Shown piece by piece: positions 7,310 through 15,049 of a stretch of DNA of 47,355 bases (positions are counted from its first letter, which is position 1; every line of letters starts with the position of its first letter). This DNA is from a bacterium (GTDB lineage Bacteria > Cyanobacteriota > Vampirovibrionia > Gastranaerophilales > Gastranaerophilaceae). The translations under genes and the position numbers were made by a program. A model generated the notes under the pieces. It did no database searches and was not told the DNA's origin. It was given only the letters and a program-made list of their open reading frames with translations. The stretch spans positions 1 through 47,355 of the forward strand of contig JAFRHR010000042.1 of NCBI GenBank assembly GCA_017433195.1. Direction: 5' to 3'.

Positions 7310-8413
7310 ATGGCAGATTATTATGAAATATTAGGAGTATCAAAAGATGCTTCAAAGGATGAGATAAAGAGTGCTTTCAGAAAGAAAGCCAGAGAACTTC
7401 ACCCCGATGTTAACAAAGCCCCCGATGCGGAGGAAAGATTTAAAGAACTCGGACGTGCTTATGAAACACTTATGGACGATGATAAACGTTCAACCTATGA
7501 CCGTTTCGGAGAAGACGGACTGAAAAATGCAGGATTTGATTCACAAGGTCCGTTTGCGGGTGGCTTCGGAAACCTTGACGAAATCTTCAGTGCATTTTTC
7601 GGAGGATTCGGAGATTTTGGATTTTCGGGACGGTCTTCTGATCCTAACGCTCCGAGAAAAGGTGATAATTTAAGATTAGATATAGAAATAGGGTTTGAAG
7701 AAGCAGTTTTCGGAATACAAAAAGAGGTTAAAATCGACCACCTCGAAACCTGTACAACCTGTCAGGGAACAGGCTGCAAACCGGGAACAACAAAAGAAAC
7801 CTGCAAACACTGCGGAGGACAAGGCAGAGTTCAGCAAACATCACAAACAATTCTCGGCAGTTTTACTCAGATAGTTACATGCCCGTACTGTAAAGGTGCA
7901 GGAAAAGTTACCACTTCCCCCTGTCCCGACTGCAAAGGAACGGGAAGAAAAACCGTTGAGAAAAAACTCGATATCAAAATTCCCGCAGGTGTTGATGACG
8001 GTTCCAAAATAAGACTTTCAGGCGAAGGCGACTCAGGAATAAACGGCGGACCGGCGGGTGATTTATTTATCGTACTTCACGTAAAACCGTCTGATTATTA
8101 CAAGAGAGAGGGCGTAAACGTTTACACAAAACTTGAATTAACTCCGGTTCAGGCAATTTTGGGTGACACGATAGCCATAAAAACACTTGAAGGAGAAAAA
8201 ACAATTAATGTTCCCGCAGGAACTCAACACGGAAATACGCTTAAAATAAAAGGTGCAGGAATACCTTATGTATCAAAAAATTCAGCAAAAGGTGACCATA
8301 TAGTTGTTTTGGCAATTAAGGTTCCGGAAAAATTATCAAACGAAGAAAAAGATTTATACAAAAAACTGAAACAAATTGAAGAAAAGAGACAACCGGTAAA
8401 CGCAGGAAGATAA
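7310..8413 (+). CDS. dnaJ: Chaperone DnaJ (Hsp40, type I)
   Basis: Stimulates DnaK ATPase and delivers unfolded clients. J domain at 1-70 with the HPD triad ('ARELHPDV'), Gly/Phe-rich linker (about 75-110), four zinc-finger repeats ('CTTCQGTG', 'CKHCGGQG', 'CPYCKGAG', 'CPDCKGTG'), then the C-terminal substrate domains. At 367 residues it is complete. It is cotranscribed with grpE; the next gene starts one base after its stop. Confidence 0.97.
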   Translation: MADYYEILGVSKDASKDEIKSAFRKKARELHPDVNKAPDAEERFKELGRAYETLMDDDKRSTYDRFGEDGLKNAGFDSQGPFAGGFGNLDEIFSAFFGGFGDFGFSGRSSDPNAPRKGDNLRLDIEIGFEEAVFGIQKEVKIDHLETCTTCQGTGCKPGTTKETCKHCGGQGRVQQTSQTILGSFTQIVTCPYCKGAGKVTTSPCPDCKGTGRKTVEKKLDIKIPAGVDDGSKIRLSGEGDSGINGGPAGDLFIVLHVKPSDYYKREGVNVYTKLELTPVQAILGDTIAIKTLEGEKTINVPAGTQHGNTLKIKGAGIPYVSKNSAKGDHIVVLAIKVPEKLSNEEKDLYKKLKQIEEKRQPVNAGR

Positions 8414-8414
8414 T

Positions 8415-9854
8415 ATGATTAAAAAAATATTCTTTTTAATACTTACTTTATTTATTTTTACGGGGTCCGTATTTGCGGCAAAACTTCCCGAAAGTGTTAA
8501 AAACTTTATAACAGCAGATTTTCCTGCAACTGATTTCAGATTTGACGGAATAATTATTCTTCCCGATAATACGGTTTATCTTCCGGTATTTCCCGCAAAT
8601 ATGTCCAAAACTCAGGATATTTATATTGTAAAATCAGTTCCTGAAAAAGCAAAATTAAAACAAAAACCTGATATCATCGTTTTAAACAATAACTTTTGTT
8701 TATTAAAAGTAATTGAAGACAAGAAACAAAAAACAGTATTAAGGCAGGAAAATCCGTTCCCTGAAATTTTATCGGGACTGCTTCCTCAGGATATGCTTGT
8801 CCCGAAAGGACTTGTTCTTCCCGCAAACTTAAAATGTATCGTTGGTAATTTAAGAATAAACTCTGCGGCAGAACCCGATATTAAAGTTGCACCTGCAAAG
8901 AATGAATTTGAATCGGTTATACAAAACACACCTGTTGAAGATATAAAAGGAACTGTGCAGACGTTAAACAATAAGACTTTGTACGCAACAACAAATTATT
9001 CAAAAAACATTCAGGTAATTCAGGGAGAAAATTCAACGCCATCCTATGCTTTGGCATTAAAAAGTATTCCTGCTGATATAAAATTAGCCGTTGATGACAA
9101 ATTTTTGCTTGCAATTACCTATAACAGAACTGTTTTGGATATTATTTCAATTGCCGATAATCAGATAATTAAGCAAATCGATTTAACAACTCAGCCAAAG
9201 GAAATTGTTATTGACGAAAAAAATCACATTGCATATATTTCAAGCCCTGTTAAATCTATAATTTATGTCATAAATTTAGACAATATGACTTTAAAACAAA
9301 AAATAAAAGTCAACGGAATGTGTGAAAAACTATCACTCTATGAAAACAAACTTTTCTACACAGATAAAAAAGATAACGAGCTCTGGGCAATTGAACTTGA
9401 TAACAAATACAAATTAAAAGATTTGGGAACTTTCCCGAACGTTTCAGCAATAAAATACAAAGACGGAAACGTTTATATGCTAAGCAGAACAGAAAACAAA
9501 ATTGCAATTTCAAAATATGAAACTGGCGATTTGATTAAAGAATATCAGGTTGTTGAAAAACCTGTCAATATGATTTTATACAAAGACGAAATTATTATTT
9601 TGGGTGCACAAAACGGAGAATTTCAGACAATTAACACAAATGATTTTTCTCTGTCTGATATAAAACCGATTTCACAGGGATTTCTCAACTCAATAAAACA
9701 AATAAAAGGTTCTTCTCTTGCAATAATTACCGATATCAAAAACGCAAGATATTTAGTAATGGACTTAAATACAAAAAAAATAATAAAAACAAACAAGATA
9801 AATATCCCCGTAAACGCTGTTGAAGTCGGGGAATATGTAAAAGGATTTAACTAA
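8415..9854 (+). CDS. Exported beta-propeller-like protein, function unknown
   Basis: Signal peptide at 1-21 (hydrophobic core, cleavage near 'VFA-AK'). An N-terminal domain (about 25-160) has no family I recognise. From about 180 to the end it shows repeating four-strand blades such as 'KEIVIDEKNHIAYISSPVKS' and 'VYMLSRTENKIAISKYETGD', resembling YVTN/NHL-type propellers, so a periplasmic or surface binding scaffold is likely. It starts one base after dnaJ and ends two bases before the methyltransferase, so it belongs to the grpE-dnaJ transcript, an unusual place for an exported protein. The fold call is moderate; the function is unknown. Confidence 0.6.
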   Translation: MIKKIFFLILTLFIFTGSVFAAKLPESVKNFITADFPATDFRFDGIIILPDNTVYLPVFPANMSKTQDIYIVKSVPEKAKLKQKPDIIVLNNNFCLLKVIEDKKQKTVLRQENPFPEILSGLLPQDMLVPKGLVLPANLKCIVGNLRINSAAEPDIKVAPAKNEFESVIQNTPVEDIKGTVQTLNNKTLYATTNYSKNIQVIQGENSTPSYALALKSIPADIKLAVDDKFLLAITYNRTVLDIISIADNQIIKQIDLTTQPKEIVIDEKNHIAYISSPVKSIIYVINLDNMTLKQKIKVNGMCEKLSLYENKLFYTDKKDNELWAIELDNKYKLKDLGTFPNVSAIKYKDGNVYMLSRTENKIAISKYETGDLIKEYQVVEKPVNMILYKDEIIILGAQNGEFQTINTNDFSLSDIKPISQGFLNSIKQIKGSSLAIITDIKNARYLVMDLNTKKIIKTNKINIPVNAVEVGEYVKGFN

Positions 9855-9856
9855 AA

Positions 9857-10411
9857 ATGGAAGCAGTTATAATCGATAAACTTGAAGAATTAGAAAAAAC
9901 ACAAAAAGATTTTTGGAATATTTCAAGAGAAACAGGAAACTTTTTAAGCATAATTATAAAAACCGCACATATACAAAATGCACTTGAACTTGGAACATCT
10001 AACGGATATTCGGGAATTTGGCTCGGCGAAGCATTAAAACATACCGGCGGACATCTTACAACGGTTGAATTTTATGAGAAACGACAATCCGTTGCGCAAA
10101 ATAATTTTGAAATCTGCGGAATATCTGATGTTATTACAACCGTTTGCGGTTCTGCAAAGCACTATCTTGAATACTTGGACGAAAATACAACTTTTGATTT
10201 TGTTTTCATCGATGCAAGCAAACCTGAATATCTTGACTATTTCAAACTCGTAAAACCGCATTTGAGAAAGGGTGCAATTATTACTGCTGACAATGTAATT
10301 TCACATCAGCAAAAGGTTCAGCCTTTTATAGACTGCATAATGGCTGATTCTGATTTTCAGACCGAAATACTTAATTTGCCTGCAGGCTTATTAATATCGG
10401 TTATGTTATAA
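9857..10411 (+). CDS. SAM-dependent O-methyltransferase (class I, COG4122-like)
   Basis: Small methyltransferase of the catechol/caffeoyl-CoA O-methyltransferase group. The SAM-binding loop 'ALELGTSNGYSGIWLGEAL' (about 37-55), the acidic strand 'LTTVEFYE', the 'FDFVFIDASKPEYLDYF' metal/SAM segment and 'GAIITADNVISH' are all present. At 184 residues it is slightly short for the family, lacking part of the usual N-terminal helix. The substrate is unknown. It is tightly linked to the propeller gene upstream and icd downstream. Confidence 0.82.
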   Translation: MEAVIIDKLEELEKTQKDFWNISRETGNFLSIIIKTAHIQNALELGTSNGYSGIWLGEALKHTGGHLTTVEFYEKRQSVAQNNFEICGISDVITTVCGSAKHYLEYLDENTTFDFVFIDASKPEYLDYFKLVKPHLRKGAIITADNVISHQQKVQPFIDCIMADSDFQTEILNLPAGLLISVML

Positions 10412-10427
10412 TTTTTTTGAGGTTTGT

Positions 10428-11420
10428 ATGAAGAAAATTACGCTTTTAAAAGGTGACGGAATAGGTCCTGAAATATCAGAATCTGTATTAAAAATCATTG
10501 ATGCTCAGGGAGTAAAAATCGATTGGGACGAACAGTTGGCAGGACAAAAAGCGATAGATAAATACGGTGTAACACTTCCCGAAAACACACTTAATTCCGT
10601 AATAAATAACCAAATTGCACTTAAAGCACCTGTTACAACCCCTATCGGAAAAGGTTTTCGATCTGTTAACGTTGAATTAAGAAAAAAATTAAACTTATAT
10701 GCAAATCTCAGATGCTGCTACAACATTCCCGCAATAAAAACACGTTTTGATAACGTTGATATAGTAGTTGTCCGGGAAAATACAGAAGATTTATACGCGG
10801 GAATTGAAAGACAACCCGATGAAAATTCAGCAGAAAGTATAAAAATAATTACCAAAGATGCATCTCTCAGAATAAGCGAATTTGCGTTTAACTATGCAGT
10901 TGAAAATAACAGAAAAGAAGTTTGTGTCGTCACAAAAGCAAACATCTGTAAATTAAGTGACGGTTTATTTTTAAACTGTGCAAGAGAAGTTGCAAAAAAT
11001 TATCCGCAGACAAAGTTCAGAGAAATACTTGTTGATAACTGCTGTATGCAGTTAGTTCAAAAGCCGGAACAGTTTGACGTTTTGCTGTTACCGAATTTAT
11101 ACGGAGATATCGTTTCCGATTTAACAGCAGGACTTATAGGCGGTTTGGGAGTTGCACAAGGAGTTAACATAGGAAAAGATTGCAGAATTTATGAACCTGT
11201 CCACGGTGCTGCACCTGATATTGCAGGTCAGAACAAGGCAAATCCGACAGCACTTTTACTGTCTGCAATTGAAATGCTAAAATACATCGGAATGAAAAAC
11301 GATGCTGAAAGCATTAAAAATGCACTGTATAAAACACTTAATGAGGGAATTTTAACGGGTGATTTAGGGGGTAAATATACTTGCAGTGAATTTACAGATT
11401 GTGTTATAAAGAATCTATAA
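10428..11420 (+). CDS. NAD-dependent isocitrate dehydrogenase (isocitrate/isopropylmalate dehydrogenase family)
   Basis: Oxidative decarboxylation of isocitrate to 2-oxoglutarate. It carries 'LLKGDGIGPEI', the substrate motif 'RSVNVELRKKLNLYANLR' (the short NAD-IDH pattern rather than that of LeuB), 'VVRENTEDLYAG', and the metal and cofactor segments 'DNCCMQLV' and 'EPVHGAAPDIAG'. The 330-residue length fits the small NAD-type enzymes. A homoisocitrate or isopropylmalate role cannot be wholly excluded from sequence. The next gene starts 11 bases downstream. Confidence 0.82.
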   Translation: MKKITLLKGDGIGPEISESVLKIIDAQGVKIDWDEQLAGQKAIDKYGVTLPENTLNSVINNQIALKAPVTTPIGKGFRSVNVELRKKLNLYANLRCCYNIPAIKTRFDNVDIVVVRENTEDLYAGIERQPDENSAESIKIITKDASLRISEFAFNYAVENNRKEVCVVTKANICKLSDGLFLNCAREVAKNYPQTKFREILVDNCCMQLVQKPEQFDVLLLPNLYGDIVSDLTAGLIGGLGVAQGVNIGKDCRIYEPVHGAAPDIAGQNKANPTALLLSAIEMLKYIGMKNDAESIKNALYKTLNEGILTGDLGGKYTCSEFTDCVIKNL

Positions 11421-11431
11421 CAGGAGCTAAT

Positions 11432-12010
11432 ATGACAGAAAAAATAAAATTTGATCCGGGTTTTAATCAGTACGTTCAGTCATTTACAGTAAATATTGGA
11501 TATATTTACGGCGAATTTAAGAGATTTAAAAACTTTTCTCAGAAACAATTCCAGTTTCAGAGATTTTACGCAACCATAAGAACAATTTTGGAAAAACAAA
11601 TTGCATTTTCTTTAGGTTGTATGCTTTGGGCTGTTTATATTAAAGCTCAGCCGACTGCAGAAATTGAAGGAAATCATAACCTCGGCACTGAAATTTCTCA
11701 GGAAGACTACTGCAAAGAAACTGATTTTACCATAAATTATCTCGATCAAATTCCAAAAGATACAGAGTATTATCTGCATTTGGCTTATCAGCCGCCTGAA
11801 AGTTACTATAAAATAATGAATAAATACAAAGAGTTTATAGTTTTAAATGACGGTTTTGTTAATACAAAGACAAATGATGATGTAAAACTTCCGGAACTTA
11901 AATCCGTTTCAGAAGACGATTTAAAGAAAATAAAAGAAACTATAGATGAAGCAATTTCAAGCGGAGAACTTGCAAAAATGCTTGATATTGCAGACCTTAT
12001 TATAGACTAA
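11432..12010 (+). CDS. Hypothetical protein, 192 residues
   Basis: Not recognised. Mixed, mostly soluble-looking protein with an aromatic-rich N-terminal half ('NIGYIYGEFKRFKNFSQKQF') and an acidic helical C terminus ('VSEDDLKKIKETIDEAISSGELAKML'). The stretch 'IAFSLGCMLWAVYIKAQ' could be a buried helix or a weak membrane segment. The start at 11432 is fixed by AGGAG; an upstream ATG at 11399 would overlap the icd end. Its stop overlaps that of the convergent nadK by four bases. It is the last gene of the grpE series. Confidence 0.6.
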   Translation: MTEKIKFDPGFNQYVQSFTVNIGYIYGEFKRFKNFSQKQFQFQRFYATIRTILEKQIAFSLGCMLWAVYIKAQPTAEIEGNHNLGTEISQEDYCKETDFTINYLDQIPKDTEYYLHLAYQPPESYYKIMNKYKEFIVLNDGFVNTKTNDDVKLPELKSVSEDDLKKIKETIDEAISSGELAKMLDIADLIID

Positions 12011-12792
12011 TTATTAACAGGCGAAACCCCCCAGTGCAGTTTATTTCTTAAAACTGTATAAAAATTTTCGTCCTCAAGAAAGGCAAGTTTTGCCTTTTTA
12101 TCCGATACCTGAATATCAACCATATTCTTTCTTAAACCGGTATCAATACCGTCTGTAATAACCGTTAAATCACCCTCTGCGGCAGTAATTGTAATTTTTT
12201 CATCAGCAGGAATAACAATAGGTCTTGCAGTTAAAGTATGCGGACAAATCGGAACAATAACAAGCGCATTTAATTCAGGAGTAAGAACAGGGCCGCCCGC
12301 TGAAAGTCCGTACGCCGTGGAGCCCGTAGGAGTTGCAACAATTAAACCGTCTGCGACATAATCACATACAAATTTATTATTTATTTTCAGATAAAATTTC
12401 AGAGTCCTTGAATTTGAATAACCTTTTATAACAATATCATTCAACGCAGAATAATCTTCCGTCTTAATCATTATCCTGTTCTCTGTTTTTATTTTATTGT
12501 TTAAAACCGCATTTGTAATTTTGGAAAGTTCAGAAACACCCGCCTGAGATAAAAAGCCCAAACGTCCCGTATTTATTCCCATAATAACCGTTTCTTCTTC
12601 GGAATAAAACCTTGCAGCCTTTAAGATAGTTCCGTCTCCGCCTATAACAAAAGCGAAGTCAAAACCATTTTTTAAACTATCCATATCAAAAACATCAACT
12701 TCATTACCTGTCGGCTTTAGTATATTAACCAACGCATTTAAAGTTTCTTGATATTTATTGGTTTTTGGATTATAAATAATTGCGATTTTCAT
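12007..12792 (-). CDS. nadK: NAD kinase
   Basis: Phosphorylates NAD to NADP. The family motifs are clear: 'VIGGDGTILKAAR' (catalytic GGDG), 'GINTGRLGFLS', 'DGLIVATPTGSTAYGLSAGG'. At 261 residues it is a short bacterial form. It is the last gene of the minus-strand operon that begins at 17937, 13 bases after its upstream neighbour. Confidence 0.95.
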   Translation of the reverse strand: MKIAIIYNPKTNKYQETLNALVNILKPTGNEVDVFDMDSLKNGFDFAFVIGGDGTILKAARFYSEEETVIMGINTGRLGFLSQAGVSELSKITNAVLNNKIKTENRIMIKTEDYSALNDIVIKGYSNSRTLKFYLKINNKFVCDYVADGLIVATPTGSTAYGLSAGGPVLTPELNALVIVPICPHTLTARPIVIPADEKITITAAEGDLTVITDGIDTGLRKNMVDIQVSDKKAKLAFLEDENFYTVLRNKLHWGVSPVNN

Positions 12793-12805
12793 AAGAAAAA
12801 TTATA

Positions 12806-13315
12806 TCATAGTTTATTTTTATCTAAAAATATGTTTATTGCATCGTCCAAATTTTGCGGTGTATCAAGAGTATTTTCATAATCTGTTATAAGTCTGTCCG
12901 CAATTGTTTTTGTCCCTCTGCCTTTTTTGAATAACAAAAGAATCAGGTAAAGAAATACACAACTTCCCGCAACACAAAGCATTGCAAATAAGAATTTTTT
13001 TAATATATTACCAATTCCCATCGGAACTTTGTGTTTTATTGCCTGCTCAACGAGTTCCCCGCTCGGTTGAACTTCATCAGGATTTTGTTCTTCAACCACA
13101 GGCTGCTCTTCTGTTGCTTCAGTCGTTTCAGTATCCTGCGGAGTCTGACCGTCCTGTCCGGAAACACTCGTTTCGCTCTTTGGAGGGTTCTGACTAACCT
13201 GCTCGGACGCTGTACTCTGCGGCTGTAATTCACTTACACTCTTTATAAGTTCTGCCTTACAGGTTAAGCCAAAACAAATAAAACATAAAACTATGATAAT
13301 AATTTTATTTTTCAT
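12806..13315 (-). CDS. Exported single-pass membrane protein with a Pro/Gln/Glu/Thr-rich region, function unknown
   Basis: Signal peptide (about 1-21), then about 70 residues rich in Gln, Glu, Pro, Thr and Ser (disordered, outside), a membrane helix around 105-127 ('FLFAMLCVAGSCVFLYLILLLF'-like core), and a 40-residue cytoplasmic tail. No family recognised. The topology resembles that of the FliO-like protein at 26693 but the cytoplasmic domain is different. It lies three bases after rne and 13 bases before nadK. Confidence 0.6.
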   Translation of the reverse strand: MKNKIIIIVLCFICFGLTCKAELIKSVSELQPQSTASEQVSQNPPKSETSVSGQDGQTPQDTETTEATEEQPVVEEQNPDEVQPSGELVEQAIKHKVPMGIGNILKKFLFAMLCVAGSCVFLYLILLLFKKGRGTKTIADRLITDYENTLDTPQNLDDAINIFLDKNKL

Positions 13316-13318
13316 ATA

Positions 13319-15037
13319 TTATTTTGTACCCTTTTTTGAACGAGGCTTACTGTTTCTGTTAGGTCTTCTGCTTCTGTTTTTATTGTTATTAGCTTTCTTT
13401 TCGGAAGCTTCGGAATTAGCCTGTTCTTCAGCAGCCTGAATTTCTTTCATTTCTTGTTCTGCTTTGTCTTGAGGAATTTCAGGTTTTAATTCTTCATCCT
13501 CAGAAATAACAACATTTGATGTTTGTATTTCAGAATCATTAGAAACTTTTTCTTTTATACTTTTCTTATTGAATTTTTGCTTTTTGGAAAATTTATTTTT
13601 ATTTTCATTTTCTATCGCCGCAGCATTTTCAACCGCTTCCTGAGAAGGATTATAATTTTCTTCTCTCAATTCAGGTTCCTGAACTTCTTCTCTCTGCTGC
13701 TGATTGTTATTCTGCTTGTTATTATTGAATTTATTTGGCTTTTTAAAACCGCTTATAGGAAGTTTTAATTTAGCCTGTTTTGCTCTGTACTCACCTTCTG
13801 CAGTCGGAGATGCAAATTTCAGATCGTCCATTACATAACCTGTTCCCTGACAGTGCGGACATTTCTTGGAGAAGATTTCTGCTAAAGCCTGACCTTGTCT
13901 GTGTCTTGTGAGCTCAACCAAGCCCAAATCAGACAACTGCCCAACCTGCGGTTTTGCTTTATCATTTTCAAGCGCAATTTCAAGTTCTTCCATCATTGCA
14001 AGTTTATCAACTCTTGTTAACATATCAATAAAGTCAACTATAACCATACCGCCGATATTTCTCAAACGTAACTGTCTTGCAATTTCGTGAACTGCTTCTA
14101 AATTTGTTTTTAAAATTGTTTCGTCCTGAGTTGCGGAACTTACAAACTTACCGCTGTTTACATCAATTACAGTTAAGGCTTCTGTTGTTTGTATGAACAA
14201 ATAACCGCCTGACGGTAAATTAACTTTTGTCTGCAATGCAGCCTTTATTTCTTTATGAATATCAGTTGCGATTAAAAGCGGTTCTGTACCTTTATACAAA
14301 GTTGTTTTGATATTTTTGTTCATATGCCAGTTTGCAAGCAGATTTTGAACTCTGTTCAAAGCAAACGCTGTATCAACAACAATTTCTTCAGTTTGTTCTG
14401 TACAGGCTTCTCTTATGACTCTGTATAACAAATCCTGATCTCTGTATAACAAAGCAGGACCTGATAAAGTTTCCGCAGAAGTTATAATATTGTTCCATTT
14501 TTCAAGAAGGATTTCCAAATCTTCCTGAATGTCTGCTTCACTTTGTCCTTCAGCTTCTGTTCTCACAATAACGCCGATTCCAACCGGCTTCAAAAGATTA
14601 ACAATTGATTTTAAACGTGCTTTTTCCTTGACGGATTCAATTTTCTTACTTACGTTTATACCTGTTTCAGTCGGCATCAATACCAAAAATCTTCCCGGTA
14701 AACTTATATCTGTTGTAACTCTCGGACCTTTGTGTCCTGTCGGCTCTTTTACAACCTGAACTATAAGTTTTTGTTTCGGTGCAAGTTTGTCTTTTAACGC
14801 ACCGTTTTTAAGAACATCCTGTGCGTGTAAAAAGCCCATTTTGTCAGAGCCTACATTTACAAAAGCTGCATCAATACTCGGCAATACGTTTTCAACCTCT
14901 GATAGATAAACATCACCTATCAGAATGTCACCTCTGTGAACAAATAATTCGGAAACTTTTCCGTTTTCCATTACCGCTGCAATATTATCACGCTCAGCGA
15001 TAATAATCTTTTGTGTAAAATCGTTTTCGTTTTTCAT
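13319..15037 (-). CDS. rne: Ribonuclease E/G
   Basis: Endoribonuclease for mRNA decay and rRNA/tRNA processing. It has an N-terminal S1 domain ('GDILIGDVYLSEVENVLPSIDAAFV', about 33-120), the DNase I-like catalytic site with both metal Asp in 'LTVIDVNSGKF' and 'GMVIVDFIDM', and the zinc-link 'CPHCQGTG' (about 388-395). The last 170 residues are basic, Asn/Gln/Glu-rich and disordered, ending in an Arg/Asn/Lys-rich stretch that may bind RNA or partners. At 572 residues it is shorter than the enterobacterial enzyme and typical of cyanobacterial-type RNase E. AGAGGATTTT precedes the start. The radical SAM gene lies 12 bases upstream. Confidence 0.94.
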   Translation of the reverse strand: MKNENDFTQKIIIAERDNIAAVMENGKVSELFVHRGDILIGDVYLSEVENVLPSIDAAFVNVGSDKMGFLHAQDVLKNGALKDKLAPKQKLIVQVVKEPTGHKGPRVTTDISLPGRFLVLMPTETGINVSKKIESVKEKARLKSIVNLLKPVGIGVIVRTEAEGQSEADIQEDLEILLEKWNNIITSAETLSGPALLYRDQDLLYRVIREACTEQTEEIVVDTAFALNRVQNLLANWHMNKNIKTTLYKGTEPLLIATDIHKEIKAALQTKVNLPSGGYLFIQTTEALTVIDVNSGKFVSSATQDETILKTNLEAVHEIARQLRLRNIGGMVIVDFIDMLTRVDKLAMMEELEIALENDKAKPQVGQLSDLGLVELTRHRQGQALAEIFSKKCPHCQGTGYVMDDLKFASPTAEGEYRAKQAKLKLPISGFKKPNKFNNNKQNNNQQQREEVQEPELREENYNPSQEAVENAAAIENENKNKFSKKQKFNKKSIKEKVSNDSEIQTSNVVISEDEELKPEIPQDKAEQEMKEIQAAEEQANSEASEKKANNNKNRSRRPNRNSKPRSKKGTK

Positions 15038-15049
15038 TATAAAATCCTC

